Origin: Circinella umbellata | Taxonomy: Eukaryota > Mucoromycota > Mucoromycetes > Mucorales > Lichtheimiaceae | Reading direction: 5' to 3' | DNA length: 64,000 nt | Assembly (NCBI GenBank): GCA_025093555.1 | Contig: JAIWNF010000006.1 | Span: forward strand, 558,001-622,000 | Shown: positions 11,600 through 23,506 of the stretch, one piece after another | How positions within the stretch are numbered: the stretch's first letter is position 1 | Layout of the letters: each line of letters opens with the position of its first letter | Notes under the pieces: model-generated | What the model saw: only the letters and a program-made list of their open reading frames with translations | Database searches by the model: none | Told to the model about the DNA's origin: nothing | Program-made: the position numbers and the translations under genes

Positions 11600-12738
11600 A
11601 TGGCACCAATAGAAGATCAAACAAGTTATTCTCATTATCTCGTTGCAAGACAAGCTGTACAAGATGAAGCATATAATCGTTTAGCACCCACGGACGATCA
11701 AAAAATAACACTTATTGTTATTGGTGTTTATGTTGCTGCTGTTCTTATATTATGGAATATGCCTTTTATTAAAATAGTTCTTGCACCTTTCAAGGTAAAA
11801 AAAAAAAGATAGCGTGATTTTGGGCCGTGATTTTTTATTATTTTAAAAACTAATAATAATAATAATAATAATAATATTTTATAGCTCTTGACAGTTGGTT
11901 TACATGAATTCTCGCATGCTATAGTAGGTTGTTTTACTTGTGCAAAAATTGAAGCTATTGAAATTGATCCAGATGAAGGCGGTGTCACTCGCATGGTAAA
12001 ACGGCTAAAATACAAAAAAAAAAAAAATTAGTTAGAAAAGACAAAAAAGTGGTTTTTATTAATACAATTAATTTATTTTAGCGTGGTGGTATTCCTATGT
12101 GTACATTACCAGCGGGTTATCTTGGATCATCACTTATTGGTGCTATTCTTGTTATGTGTGGATTTGATATTCTTGCATCTAAAGTAGCTGCGATCTTTTT
12201 AGGTGTTTGTTTGTTATTCATATTATGGTGGGCTAGAAACTGGCTTACGCGTGGTATTGGTGTTCTTTTCATTGGCTTAATTGTACTTTTATGGCTTGTT
12301 GCTAATGGTACTGGATTAAAATATTATGTATTATTTGTTGGGTAAGTATTTAAATAGTTTATTAAGATATATATTATATTATGAAACTAAAATATACCTT
12401 TTCTTTTATATATATTAGTGTCATGTCATGTTTATATTGTCTTTGGGATATTCTTGATGATTTAGTATTCAGGAAAGCATATGAATCAGATGCATCAAAA
12501 TTTGCAAAACTATGTGGTGGATGTATGTCTAGTCGTGTTTGGGGTGTTATTTGGTTTTTTATTAGTTTAATCTTTTTTATCGCTGGTATATTGATTGGTC
12601 TAGTCGCTTTCAAAGGTAAGTTTTTTCTTATTGTCATTACCCGGTTTAAACTTTATTGATTTCTCATGAAATTCATTTAAAATAGATGATCAAGCAACTC
12701 AGCAACAGCGTGCAGATAGCCTTGGCACTTTGCAATAA
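11600..12738 (+). CDS. Peptidase M50B-like membrane protein
   Basis: Five exons (11600-11794, 11885-11995, 12082-12341, 12419-12615, 12686-12738) give 271 residues; all junction phases agree. M50 enzymes are intramembrane zinc metalloproteases. The zinc motif HEFSH (in LLTVGLHEFSHAIVG) lies about residue 70, inside a hydrophobic segment. At least five further membrane segments follow (for example GVLFIGLIVLLWLVANG and WFFISLIFFIAGILIGLVAF). A second acidic motif, CLWDILDDLVF, near residue 195 may supply the third zinc ligand, as in related fungal and plant M50B-like proteins (inference). The tail DDQATQQQRADSLG is soluble. Substrate unknown. Confidence 0.85.
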
Positions 12739-13321
12739 AATAACTCTTTTATATATTTATATATTATATTATATTATATTATACCATAAATATCTCCTTC
12801 CTTTTTCGTTCATATTAATCTTATCTCTTTGTACGTTTATTACTGTAACTTCTCTCTCTCTCTCTATTTTTATTTTATTTTATTCTATTTGTAAATATAA
12901 ATAACAGTTTTTTTATGCAAATTATCAATGGCGTACGTAGCATACCATTATGAAATGGAACAATAGTCTTTTTGTTCTTCAGGATATTTAACACTGCCAC
13001 TAACAGGATCAACTCATAGACAATGAAGCCATAAAATTACAAGTTATTTGTTGTTGTCATCAATAATATATTTAATTTTGTCAAATTCATAGCTTCATCT
13101 TGAAGCTTTATAATATTATAAAAAAATAGCAAAGCTTTTGTTTGACAACTTAAAATAAAAGAACTGTTTCCATAAATTTGCATGTTTTCTAGCTATTTAA
13201 TAGATTGATTATATTGTACATATAATGAACATTCATTAAATCCGATCTAAAATATATATAAACCATGGAGTAACTCCGCAAACCGTAACTTGACAATAAA
13301 CCATTTCCTTTATAACATAGA
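12739..13321. other. Intergenic
   Basis: About 580 bp of AT-rich sequence with short TATAT tracts between two plus-strand genes. It should hold the M50B-like 3' UTR and the GMF promoter. No coding signal seen. Confidence 0.5.
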
Positions 13322-14256
13322 ATGGTAAACATGGCAACAGACATGCAAAAAAAAAAAAAAAACAGGGAAACTGATACAAAAAATGACTTGCATGTGTTTT
13401 TTCTTTCTTTCTGTTACACTATTAGAGTACTTCCACTTGTGAAATTGATGCTGATCTTGAACAGAAACTTAAAGAGTTTCGTTTCGCAAAATATTCAAGT
13501 GGCAACGCTGCTTTTGTCTGTAAGTGCTTTCAACAAAAAAAAAAGGAAGGATGTAAAAAGAATAGTATATAATGGACTTACTTTTTTTATTATTATTATT
13601 TTAGTGCAAATTGATAGAAAACAATTAAAAATTGTTGAAGATGAAGTATATGATGACATTTCCATTGAGGATTTAGTTGAAGGTAATTTATATATGTTTA
13701 TATATATATATTTATTTAAATTATATAACATATTTGTCTAAATATGTGTGTATCACTCAACAAAAAAAGAAAATTTATGCAGAACTTCCTGAGAATAGTC
13801 CTCGTTATATTGTTTTAAGCTATGAGGTAATATTACATATCTTTTGTACATAATACTATATATATATTTATATATACTTGCCATCCTAAAGATATTGATG
13901 TATAATTTTAGTTAACACATAGTGACGGACGTAAGAATTTCCCATTATTATTCATTTATTGGTCACCATCCAGTGCCAAGGCTGAAATTAATATGCTTGT
14001 AAGTAAATTTTATCTTTTAAAAATAGAACCCTTTTTCTTATAATTTTTTTAAAAATAGTACGCTTCTGCCAAAACGTATCTCCAAGAAAAAATTGGCGTT
14101 AATAGGGTAAGACAATATTATATATAAAAAAAAAAGATCTTTCCCCTCTTTCTAAATGTCATCCATGATTATCACTTTATATTATAGGGTTTTGATATAA
14201 GAGAAGCAGATACTCTCACAGATGAATTTCTTGAAAAGAATTTGAAATCAGTATAA
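13322..14256 (+). CDS. Glia maturation factor (GMF/Aim7), ADF-homology protein
   Basis: GMF binds the Arp2/3 complex and promotes debranching of actin filaments. Seven exons (13322-13324, 13426-13519, 13605-13682, 13783-13826, 13912-13998, 14059-14106, 14188-14256) join in phase to 140 residues, the size of a single ADF-homology domain. Landmarks are CEIDAELEQKLKEFRFAK, LPENSPRYIVLSYELTHSDG, NFPLLFIYWSPSSAK, and the closing helix ADTLTDEFLEKNLKSV. The start rests on an exon made only of the ATG (donor GTAAAC), because the acceptor at 13425 opens directly onto STSTCEID. A non-coding first exon with another ATG is possible. The gene converges on the PC-esterase gene 170 bp away. Confidence 0.9.
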
Positions 14257-14426
14257 TAATTATCAGAATAATAAGAATAATGGTACATTATATAAATATG
14301 TATATTTCAACACATCTCAACAACGAGTGTAGTATATTATGTTAATCGTGTGGGACTTTCTTTCTCTATGAGTTTTTTTTTTTTTGGTTAAAAAATGTTG
14401 ATGAGATTTAATTATTCATATATAAA

Positions 14427-16081
14427 TTATGGTATCCGAGCAATTTCCCGTGCAATTTCACTAAATAGGAGCTTATTCCAATCATCCACAGGCCCTGGTA
14501 AGCAAGTGTGAAGACAGTCTGAGTCTGGACGAGAATGAGCATCACCTCGAAGATTAGCCATGGAAGAAACATTGAAAAATCTAATACGATCATCACCCGT
14601 TTCTTCAATAAGATCCTAAAAGAGAGAATTAAAAAGAAAAATCATTGATTAGATAATTTTTCTAAGGAGATCCTTTTCTCTCACCCGTTTCTATTATTTT
14701 ATTCAATCCATTATATATTTTACCTTCCAAACTTCATCAAATTTAACATGCATATCCCACTGGAATTCACCAGGTTTACGTTGTGGAACATGGGGTACTT
14801 TACTAGGCTCTGTATATTTTGAGCATTCAAGATGTCCATATGGAGTACTTCGAATCCATATACGTTGAAGAGGAGTCATATTATCAGTCAAATAATCTAC
14901 AACAATCTTCATTGCTTTTTTATATGCCACCACCATTTCTTCATCTGATTCGTTAGGTCCCCATTTCTTATTTGTATGCCAATGAGGTCCCTATATATAA
15001 ATAAATAAGCTCAATTTATGAATCTTTGAATAGAAGATTACACTTAGAATAAGTTTTCTTACAGTGTTAAGAACAATATGATGGAATCGTGATAAGGCAT
15101 GTTTCCTATATTTATATAAAAACCATCAGCCTCATTTCTTGTCATACAAATATCATATTTGGGAAAAAAAAGAAAGACTTCTACCATGGATAATTACTGC
15201 CTCTTCCAATAACAAAACCTTCATCATCATTTGGATCCAATAATTTAAAATCATCTAATCGTACCAGATAATCCGAACGAAGATATGCTAAACTGACAGC
15301 ACCTTGAACTTGTAATTTACTTTCATGTACAAGTTGACTTGCCCACATATCGTGACCCCCAGTTATATTAGTATCTCCAGTTGGATTATATAATTTTTCA
15401 CCAAGTAAACAGGCCATACTTTCATATTCAAGTTGATTGATTGAATCTCCCACAAATAATAATGGATGATCTGCAATATAAGCTGAAAATGCATTGGCAT
15501 CAAATGGTACTAATTCACATTTTTTGGGTTTCCATTGATAATCCAAACTTTTCAAAAGGTGAAAAAAAAAGAAGTATAATTATTAATATACAGATAGCTT
15601 TCCTTCCTTCCTCTCATATAGATTACATAGTATAACGTTCATAAGTTATTATACATAAATATATATACAGCTCAAAATGATTAACTTACATGTGACGAGC
15701 GCGAGCAAATTCACCTTTTTCATCTGGGCGACGATAACACTTGTGAGGAAAGTTCCAAGCACAATGATATTTTACAGCCTTTTCTATAGAGGCAGCATTA
15801 TTTTTTTCAAGCTTGATGGGGTGTTTTACCCACTGACCATTATTATACGTATCACTTGTACATAATTGTTTGTTTTTGGGCAAGTTAACAAGTGGGTCAA
15901 GTTTAGCAGCATAACGATCTGAAGATTGATTTTCTCGTTCATGTGTTGGTAAGATGGGACCATCTTGCCAACTCCAGGTAAACATCCATAATAGAATAAA
16001 AGTAACAATGGCCACAATATATACTGTGCGTGACCAAAATTGTTGTGATAAACTAGATTGTGTCGAATCAGGTAGTGACAT
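14427..16081 (-). CDS. PC-esterase / trichome-birefringence-like (TBL) protein
   Basis: Five exons (16081-15690, 15547-15185, 15105-15063, 14990-14724, 14615-14427) join in phase to 417 residues. An N-terminal signal-anchor (TVYIVAIVTFILLWMFTWSW, about residues 19-38) indicates a type II Golgi or secretory protein. The catalytic GDS block is FVGDSINQLEYESMACLLG and the DxxH block is DCLHTCLPGPVDDWN; both are the hallmarks of TBL polysaccharide O-acetyltransferases and PC-esterases. Conserved tryptophan and cysteine positions (CAWNFPHKCYRRP) occur in the N-terminal domain. By family it probably O-acetylates a wall or secreted glycan; the acceptor is unknown. Confidence 0.87.
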
Positions 16082-17951
16082 GTTGATTGTAATTTAATTA
16101 TATGTACATATGTAAAAGGAGAAGAAAAGGGTAAAAAGAAAGAGTGGAAAGAAAAAGGCAAGGTTTCACACTTTCTTTCACATCTTTCTTTCTTTTTTTT
16201 TATTACTATATACGTTTTAGCGTGTTCCTTTACTTTATTTGCGGGATCCAGAACACCTTTTTCTTGTTTGACTTCTTTTTTTTTTGTTCAGTGATATCAT
16301 AACTAAAAACAGTAAAAAAGCTCTTTACTTTTTTTACAATATTATTGGAGTAGATTATTTTTATTACCATGGAGAAAATAAAGTATCTCTTGGTTACTTG
16401 GCAAAAACTAAACAGTAGTCAAGAGGCCGACGATCTTTTTTTTATTTTTATCTTTGATCCCGTCGATCATTCACTGACTTGTGTAACACTATGTTCTTTT
16501 CGAGTGGAGTGTCAGGCATTTCATTTTTCCGGAATACATACATCAACAAAAAGTTTTGTTTCTGAATATCGTTTAATATAGTAAAACAGAGTTATCAAAA
16601 AGAAAAGAAAATAATAACATAATCATTCATGTTCACGAAAACATATTTAGGCTGAAAAAAAGGAGAGAGAGAGAGCGAATATGAAACTAATTTTTTTTAG
16701 TATCATAATTACGTATTGAAGTTATTGCTTTTTCTCCGCAAACAGAATTAGTATAAATATCCGTATATTTCCAAAAGATATATTTTAATTAAACTATGCA
16801 CTTTTCCTCAAGTCATCAGAAAGAGCAAAGTTTTATTGTCTTTTTTTTTCTCGATATAATTTAAAACATCTTAACGTGTGGAATTAAAAAAATAAAACTG
16901 TATAGAAGTATCATTTTCAGTGAGGTGTGAAATTCTAATATAATAATGACGACATTGATGATTTAAATAATAAAACTGATAACAAAACATTTCTTTTTAT
17001 TGATTATAAAATTTAATGAAATATCTTAGATGGATAGGTATGAAAAAAAAAAGGACTACAATGCGACTTATATTTTGTAGTAGTATATATAAATCGACAC
17101 AGGATCAGTGGATAGATCTTATGATGTCAGTTGTAGTAGTAAATATACTTATATGTATAGTACTAACTATATGTGTTATAGACACAAACTCAGTACTTTT
17201 AATTTTAATGCAGATGAAATATCCCAAACTTAAATATGTTAAATTTCGAATATATGTGACCAACTGGATTCTCACACTACAAAAGAAAAAAAGTCATCTT
17301 TCACACCCACACGCCCGACGATCACTTCATTCTAAAAGTCTTCTGTATTTTCGCAAATCTGTCAAAATGAAGAATGTTGTGCGTGCAACCGATAATATCT
17401 GAAAATCACTCACTGTATCGACCTCAGCAACAATAAATATTAATAATAATAATAAATGCAATTAAATAACATATTATAAGAACACACGAATAACGTTAAC
17501 AGAAAAACAGTAACTTATCGAATAGATGAGACAAGCGATTGTTGAGAATTGATCCCGGTTGTCTAATTTTCCATGACGTCAAAGTATCGAGAAGGTTACT
17601 GATATTACCTACCCTTGAGCTTGAATTAAAAGAATATATATATTCTAGATATGCAAGCTCATAGGGTAATGATTCAAAAGAAGTTCCTTTTCACTGTATC
17701 TTCGTTTCCAATTACATCATATGAATAATTATAATCTTTTATTCAACAAACTAATACTAAAATTTCAAGCATGGTCAGTTAGGAAAACTAATGATAGATT
17801 TTAGATTTAATATACACACAGTTACAAGTGTACTGTATAATTGTAGGAAAAATAAGACCAAATAAAATAAAATAAAGTCTAAGAAAAAAGTGCAACCAAT
17901 ATATAAACACATGAATCAACCATTTTATTATTATCATATACTATGGAAACC
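16082..17951. other. Non-coding interval
   Basis: About 1.9 kb. It contains the PC-esterase promoter (pyrimidine/purine tracts at 16100-16200) and the methyltransferase 3' flank. ORFs of 70 and 128 codons at 16369 and 17016 have no recognisable motifs and biased low-complexity composition, so I do not call them. A palindromic TGACGTCA (CRE/ATF-type) site lies near 17573, but no gene start is close to it. Confidence 0.5.
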
Positions 17952-19331
17952 TTAAGCTTGTTTTTCCACAATAAAGTTAACACCTAATCCTTTAATTTCT
18001 TTATTCTTCAGAGCCGTTGCTTCTTGAGCCATCAATGTCTCCAAAATAGCCTTACCAACAGGGGAGTCTTCCAAACTAATATTACAATTATAAGTTTCTT
18101 GTCTTTTTTTTTTCAAAGAAAAACAAAAGGATTAAAATTATTTATATAACTTACCCAAAATGAACAAATAATCCTTGGTAGAACATAGTGTTTTCGACAA
18201 CTTTTACTTCAGTACCGAAAGCTCGAGCGAGCGAAGCTGTCATGGCACCATAGCTCGACATATCTTCACCTTGGAGACCATGCATATATTGCTGAATGGG
18301 CTGCTCAAGATGTTTGGTTTCTTGATGAAGGTCTTTTGCGTGATGAGATTGATGGTCTTTATGATGATGACCGTGATGTTCATGTCCGTGACCATGTCCA
18401 TGTCCGTGACCATGTCCATGTCCGTGACCATGATTATGGCCATGGTGAGCAAAGAATGCTTGGTATCGTTCCATTGGTGTACCCGTGGAAGAATCCATCA
18501 AGTTTTCCCAATGTTTCAAAGTTCGTTCATTCTTATTGACAGGTGGTAACATATGATTTCCACTCTTTAAAATGTCAAGTCGATTAAAATACCAACTAGC
18601 ACTTTCTGGATTGATGGCAGAGCGATCAAACTCTTCACAAACAACTAAACCACCTTTCTTGAGAAAACGATGAACCTGGTCAATGGTCTAATTATAATAA
18701 TAAGCATGTAACTTGTGAGAATAGAAAAATAAATAAAAAATTACACCCACATGACCTCCCCCCCCCCCATTTTTTATTTATTCATTTACACTTTAATTTT
18801 TTTAAAAAAAAATTCATGCACTTACACCATCCAAAGGATCACAATGATGAAGTGATTTTGAGAATACAACTACATCAAACTTTTCGCGATTTTCTTCAAC
18901 ATCCATATCAAGAACCGTGGTGGCGATATACTTTACATCCACATTGTGTTTCGAGGCGAATTCAATATCCTTTTCAGATGGATCAATGGCTGTGAGATCA
19001 ATACGTTCTTGATATTGTTGTTTAAGCAATGCAGAAAAATGTCCTGGACTAATAAATTGTTAGTAAAAAATAAAAATCGATTTTTCTTTTCGTTTTTTCA
19101 AGTGTATGTATACATTACCCACAACCAACTTCAAGGCAAAGGATGGGTTTCGTGGCACTTGGCTCATTAAAATGACGTGAATCCAATAAACCCTGATCAT
19201 CATTCATGGTCAGCAAAAGGAAAACAAAACAAAACCAATTACTATATTAAAATAAGTGTATTCATGATAATATGACATACCGTAAAAAAGGCAAGGAAAG
19301 GTTTATGTTGAATATATTTAATACTATCCAT
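17952..19331 (-). CDS. Class I SAM-dependent methyltransferase with His-rich insertion
   Basis: Five exons give about 335 residues. The N-terminus MDSIKYIQHKPFLAFFT leads into the SAM-binding motif LEVGCGPGHFSALL, then the acidic motif II (LTAIDPSEKDIEFA) and FDVVVFSKSLHHCDPLDG, followed by FLKKGGLVVCEEFDR. These establish a Rossmann-fold methyltransferase. An unusual His/Gly run (HG repeated, then HEHHGHHHKD) with about twenty histidines is inserted in the C-terminal half, coded near 18345-18455; it could bind Ni, Zn or Cu. The substrate cannot be told from sequence. A (TG)n microsatellite lies just upstream of the ATG in the 5' UTR. Confidence 0.8.
18345..18455 (-). repeat. Coding His-Gly tandem repeat
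   Basis: On the plus strand the units CCATGTCCGTGA recur several times (18385-18430); on the coding strand they give alternating His-Gly. This is a tandem DNA repeat within the methyltransferase ORF that could expand or contract in frame. Confidence 0.8.
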
Positions 19332-19343
19332 CTTGAAGATTGT

Positions 19344-19369
19344 TGTGTGTGTGTGTGTGTGTGTGTGTG
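19344..19369. repeat. (TG)n dinucleotide microsatellite
   Basis: About thirteen TG units, starting 13 bp upstream of the methyltransferase start codon, so in its 5' UTR or promoter. Confidence 0.9.
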
Positions 19370-19793
19370 CGTGGGGAAATAAGAAGAGAAGGACTTGACA
19401 GCAAAATCTTCCCAACTCTTAAGAAGGATTTTATGCTCAGATCAAGTTCCGCAGTAAACACGGCCAATAATTTGTCCGTGTTCCGGCATGACCATGCATT
19501 ACGCCAGATTTCGTAATGCATCCTTAAATTAATTAGATTACTTGCTTTCAATGCAGAAAGAAAAAATTTTCTATATTTATGAACTGAAATATATTCAAGA
19601 CACTATGTCATTATTAATAAATTATTATCCTGACAAAACAAAGGTTTAATTTATTATAATAAAAAACAAGAATATAACAGACTCTCTAAAGAGTAAAAAC
19701 AACAAGAAAGAAAAAAAAAATTGGTGGTGTATAATAATGGAGTAATAATGTCAAATAGTAATAAACGGCTGTATATATATAGATGGTATTTGC

Positions 19794-22204
19794 TCAAGAT
19801 GATGAAGATGATCCATAAACTGTGACGTCTTTGTTCTTCTTTGGATAATTGATCTATATATTAAATCAACCAAATAGTAATAATATGAGTTATTTTGTAT
19901 AGGTACAGTCAGGTACAACTGAATAGATTAAACAAAGAACTTACAGGTGCACGTTCTAAATCACCAGAGAAAGAAGAATCATGGCTACTATTATGTTCAA
20001 ATATTTTCATGGTGTATTTGGCGCTCTGGAGAATAGGGATGCTAAGACCATGCATAATAATTGATGAAAGAACAATAAAATAAACAATAGGTTCAATATA
20101 GTGTTCGACTGAATGTGAAAATACAAATCCATTATCACTATTTTTAATTGTTTCAACTGCTACTGCACAATAAAATACGGATCCAACACCCATTGGACCA
20201 AACCAGCCAGTGAACAAAGCTTCGGGGAGAGAATGAATCGCAGGAATAAATTTCTTGTATAAAATCAATATAGCAGGTAGACGTCGAAATAAATGAACTA
20301 ATAACGCCATTAACAATAACTTTGAATAACCGATTTCGATCCAAGAGGACCATGGCTATATAATATAATAATAGTGTTAGTGTTATTCGCAATCATCAAA
20401 GATGTAAACTAAATCAACACGATATAAACAAGTACACATTATATTTATGTATACGTATTATATATATACCATAATAAAACCAATATACATGAACATGCCC
20501 AAGTTCAGTAACATATCAATTGTTTGCATAACGCCAGCAACATTTTTCGTTTCAACATGGTACCAGCCATCCCAAGTAAATGCGTTACCGGCAATAAAGC
20601 ATGCCAGTAAGTCATCACTCCCTAAAAGTCCTAGAGTTCCCATCAAAAAAAGCTATATAATACATTATATGCATTGTCAAAAAAAAAAGCTTAATCATAG
20701 AATCTACGCAAACACTTCTTTTTTAAAAATAGGGGTAATACAAAAAAACAGAAAAACTTACTGCGAGCATAATAGGATATAATGCGAACGATTCTTCGTC
20801 TACCAATTTTCTAATGAAATTAAATTTTAAAACCAAGTACATAATGAAGAAGAATGATAAATAAATAACAAGAATTCATCTACATATAAGTTATATGCTT
20901 ACTTTTCATGAGAGAATCGAAGCACTTTTCGAGCTAGATATCCAATAACAGCACCACATATAATTGAAACAGTAACCTCGTAAAACATTATTTGATATGT
21001 CCACGTTAATATTGCGTCTCCAGTTGACAATTGAATTAAATAAATAGCTAGAAATAAAAATGGAAAGCCCAATCCATCATTTGCACCACTAAAATCATAT
21101 TGACGTATGTAATAATAGTTGAGAGTATATAATAACATAGTCAGCTATTAATCATATGCACTATATGAGAACAGTAATAATACTGAATATCATAATATAA
21201 TATGTATATTATTTAATATATACCTTTCTGCAGCTAATAAATGACGAATATGAAGAGGAACATGCTTTTCCGCAAAATGACCTTGTACAATTGAATTCGC
21301 CAATACCTGTTATTTGTTCTCATTTAATATTACGTACGTAATTATGATGTTGGTATATATATATTTATAGAGAAAGATAAAGTTCAAAGTATACATACCG
21401 GATCTGTTGGTGTAAAACATGATGCAATCATTAAAGCCTCTAGCTATATTTATATACAAGGTGTTGTTTTAGTAAAGTTATATAGAATATATTTTTTTAA
21501 ACATATTTATTAAGAATGACTTACAAAATTCAAACTGGGTATTAACCACCATACACATGCTCCACTAATAACCCACATCCAGCTCATGACTGGTACTAAC
21601 AAGCTCAATAATGATTTCCATTCTTTCCACAGGTATTTTTTTGGTAGAGCTATACCAGTTGCCATTACCTAGTAGTAGTAACATTGTTTAATATATATTT
21701 TAATCAATTAATACGTAATACGTAGTAATAAAAACGCATTGTACTCATTTTCATTTTGTTATTCTTTTCCCTCCAAAATGTTAATGGTAGACAAATAAAA
21801 AATAAGATCATAATAAATGTTTCTTTACCTGTACAGCAATTGCAATACGACTAAATTGTCTATTCAGATCATTCTCATATTCCCAAAAAGCTGTCGAATC
21901 ATGAGTCACTATGATCCGAAGAAATAATCCACTCAACGTCGCTATAACTATATATTAATAATAGTAAATAAATAAAAAGGATATTAGTACATCTTAAGAT
22001 ACTATTCTTACTTGAGATTATCTAGACAATTATGCATATCTAATGTAAATAGTATATATATATATACTATAGCTACGCTATTATAATTGTACCTGCTTCA
22101 GATATATATAATTTCTCTTTGATAACTAAAGAATATAAACCAAAAATCATAACGAATCCACCCAAAGATGCACTAATAATCGAAATCAAGTCATCACTAT
22201 TCAT
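19794..22204 (-). CDS. Na+/H+ antiporter, CPA1 (Nha1/Sod2-like)
   Basis: About nine short-intron exons give roughly 490 residues with 10-13 hydrophobic segments. The start MNSDDLISIISASLGGFVMI is followed by transmembrane segments through the conserved LEALMIASCFTPTDP and AESGANDGLGFPFLFL blocks. The ND pair in the latter is the cation/proton site of fungal Nha1/Sod2-type antiporters. A WFGPMGVGSVFY motif near residue 385 matches the conserved GPxGVG loop of that family. The short soluble tail (ending KDVTVYGSSSSS) resembles fission-yeast Sod2 rather than the long-tailed Nha1 of budding yeast. Expected role: export of Na+ or Li+ and pH homeostasis at the plasma membrane. Confidence 0.88.
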
Positions 22205-23506
22205 TATTATAATAGTAATAATAATATTCTATTTTCTCGATTTATAAAAAGTGAATAGAAAGAGATATAAAGACAAAGAATAAGGAAATAATGTCACTTG
22301 TGAACAACTTTTTTTTTACTTTCTTTTATGTGTGTATTGTAATTTCCTAATTAGTTCAAGTCTAATAAAATATTGGGGGGTGGATGTCATAACCAGTGAC
22401 CCCCTTTAAATATCATCATGCCGATGCGCGAATTTTGCCATTGATTAAAGTAGAAAGAGAATTTTATATCAGACTTACACAGATAACAAAAAAAAATACA
22501 TTATAATGTGGAATAGCGTTGACGGTGCTGATCATGTAGGTATAAAAAAATCCCGGGGTAAAAAGTCACAGGATTATTAAAATACTGATATACATACATT
22601 TAGTAATCAAAAATATCGTATCTCTATAGTAGAGGATGACGCCTATACCTATACGTACTGCATTTAAATTCATCTATAGCCATGAACCACCCTACTTGAA
22701 TATGAGTGGAATTATAAAAGTACAACCGCTCACTAATAACATATTTGGTAAATGTGAATAATTGTAAACAAAAAAAAACCTTCAATGTTTAGAGAAAACT
22801 ACACTATTTTTATTTGTTTATACAGATCATAATTTTATTTAAGGTATCCTATTTGTTTATGTTACACAATAATAACCAATTACTACCCCTTTTTCCTTAT
22901 TTACTTAATAATTTTAAGGGCATGTAACTTTGAAGAAGCGACCTATAATAATTGATTGATCAATAATAATGGTAGTAATAATGGTAAGTAGAAGATATAT
23001 CATAAAAAGTCTTTGGATACCATACGAGGAAACGTCTCGATTTCTTGCAAATCGTATTCGAAGCAATAATATCCAAAATTTATCCCTCTTTCAACAATTA
23101 GGTGTTAATCGTTTCACAAGAATCCGAAATTGGGGTTCATAGCGTATATGACATTCTGGCATATTTAAATACTGAAAGAAGCTTCTTTTTTATTTATTTC
23201 ACACTCCATTATTATTTATGATCGTTTACTGTAATACTTATATCTATTTCTTTTTTTACTAAAAAAATTACTAATAATTTGAATTTAAATATGATTATGC
23301 TCCAATAGCATTTGCATTATAGCATTATTAACTTTATGATTCACTATATTAAAATTTTAACATGCTTTACATGGTTTATTGATACATTTTTAGTTCCCAT
23401 TCATCAGAAACAGCAGAAATGGTAGGTATGATTTAATATACATAATATAGTAATACTAAATAAATAACAGCTTAGTGTACGATATATTGCGTTAGGCTGA
23501 AATCCA
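22205..23506. other. Intergenic between two minus-strand genes
   Basis: About 1.3 kb holding the antiporter promoter (nearest 22204) and the histidine-kinase 3' flank. Short ORFs only. A GC-richer patch at about 22395-22435 could be regulatory, but I recognise no site. Confidence 0.45.

Noticed and set aside
17016..17402. 128-codon plus-strand ORF
   Set aside because: Biased, low-complexity composition, no domain, no splice context and no plausible partner exons.
18175..18549. Met-Ser-Val repeat ORF on plus strand
   Set aside because: Antisense translation of the His-Gly repeat in the methyltransferase.
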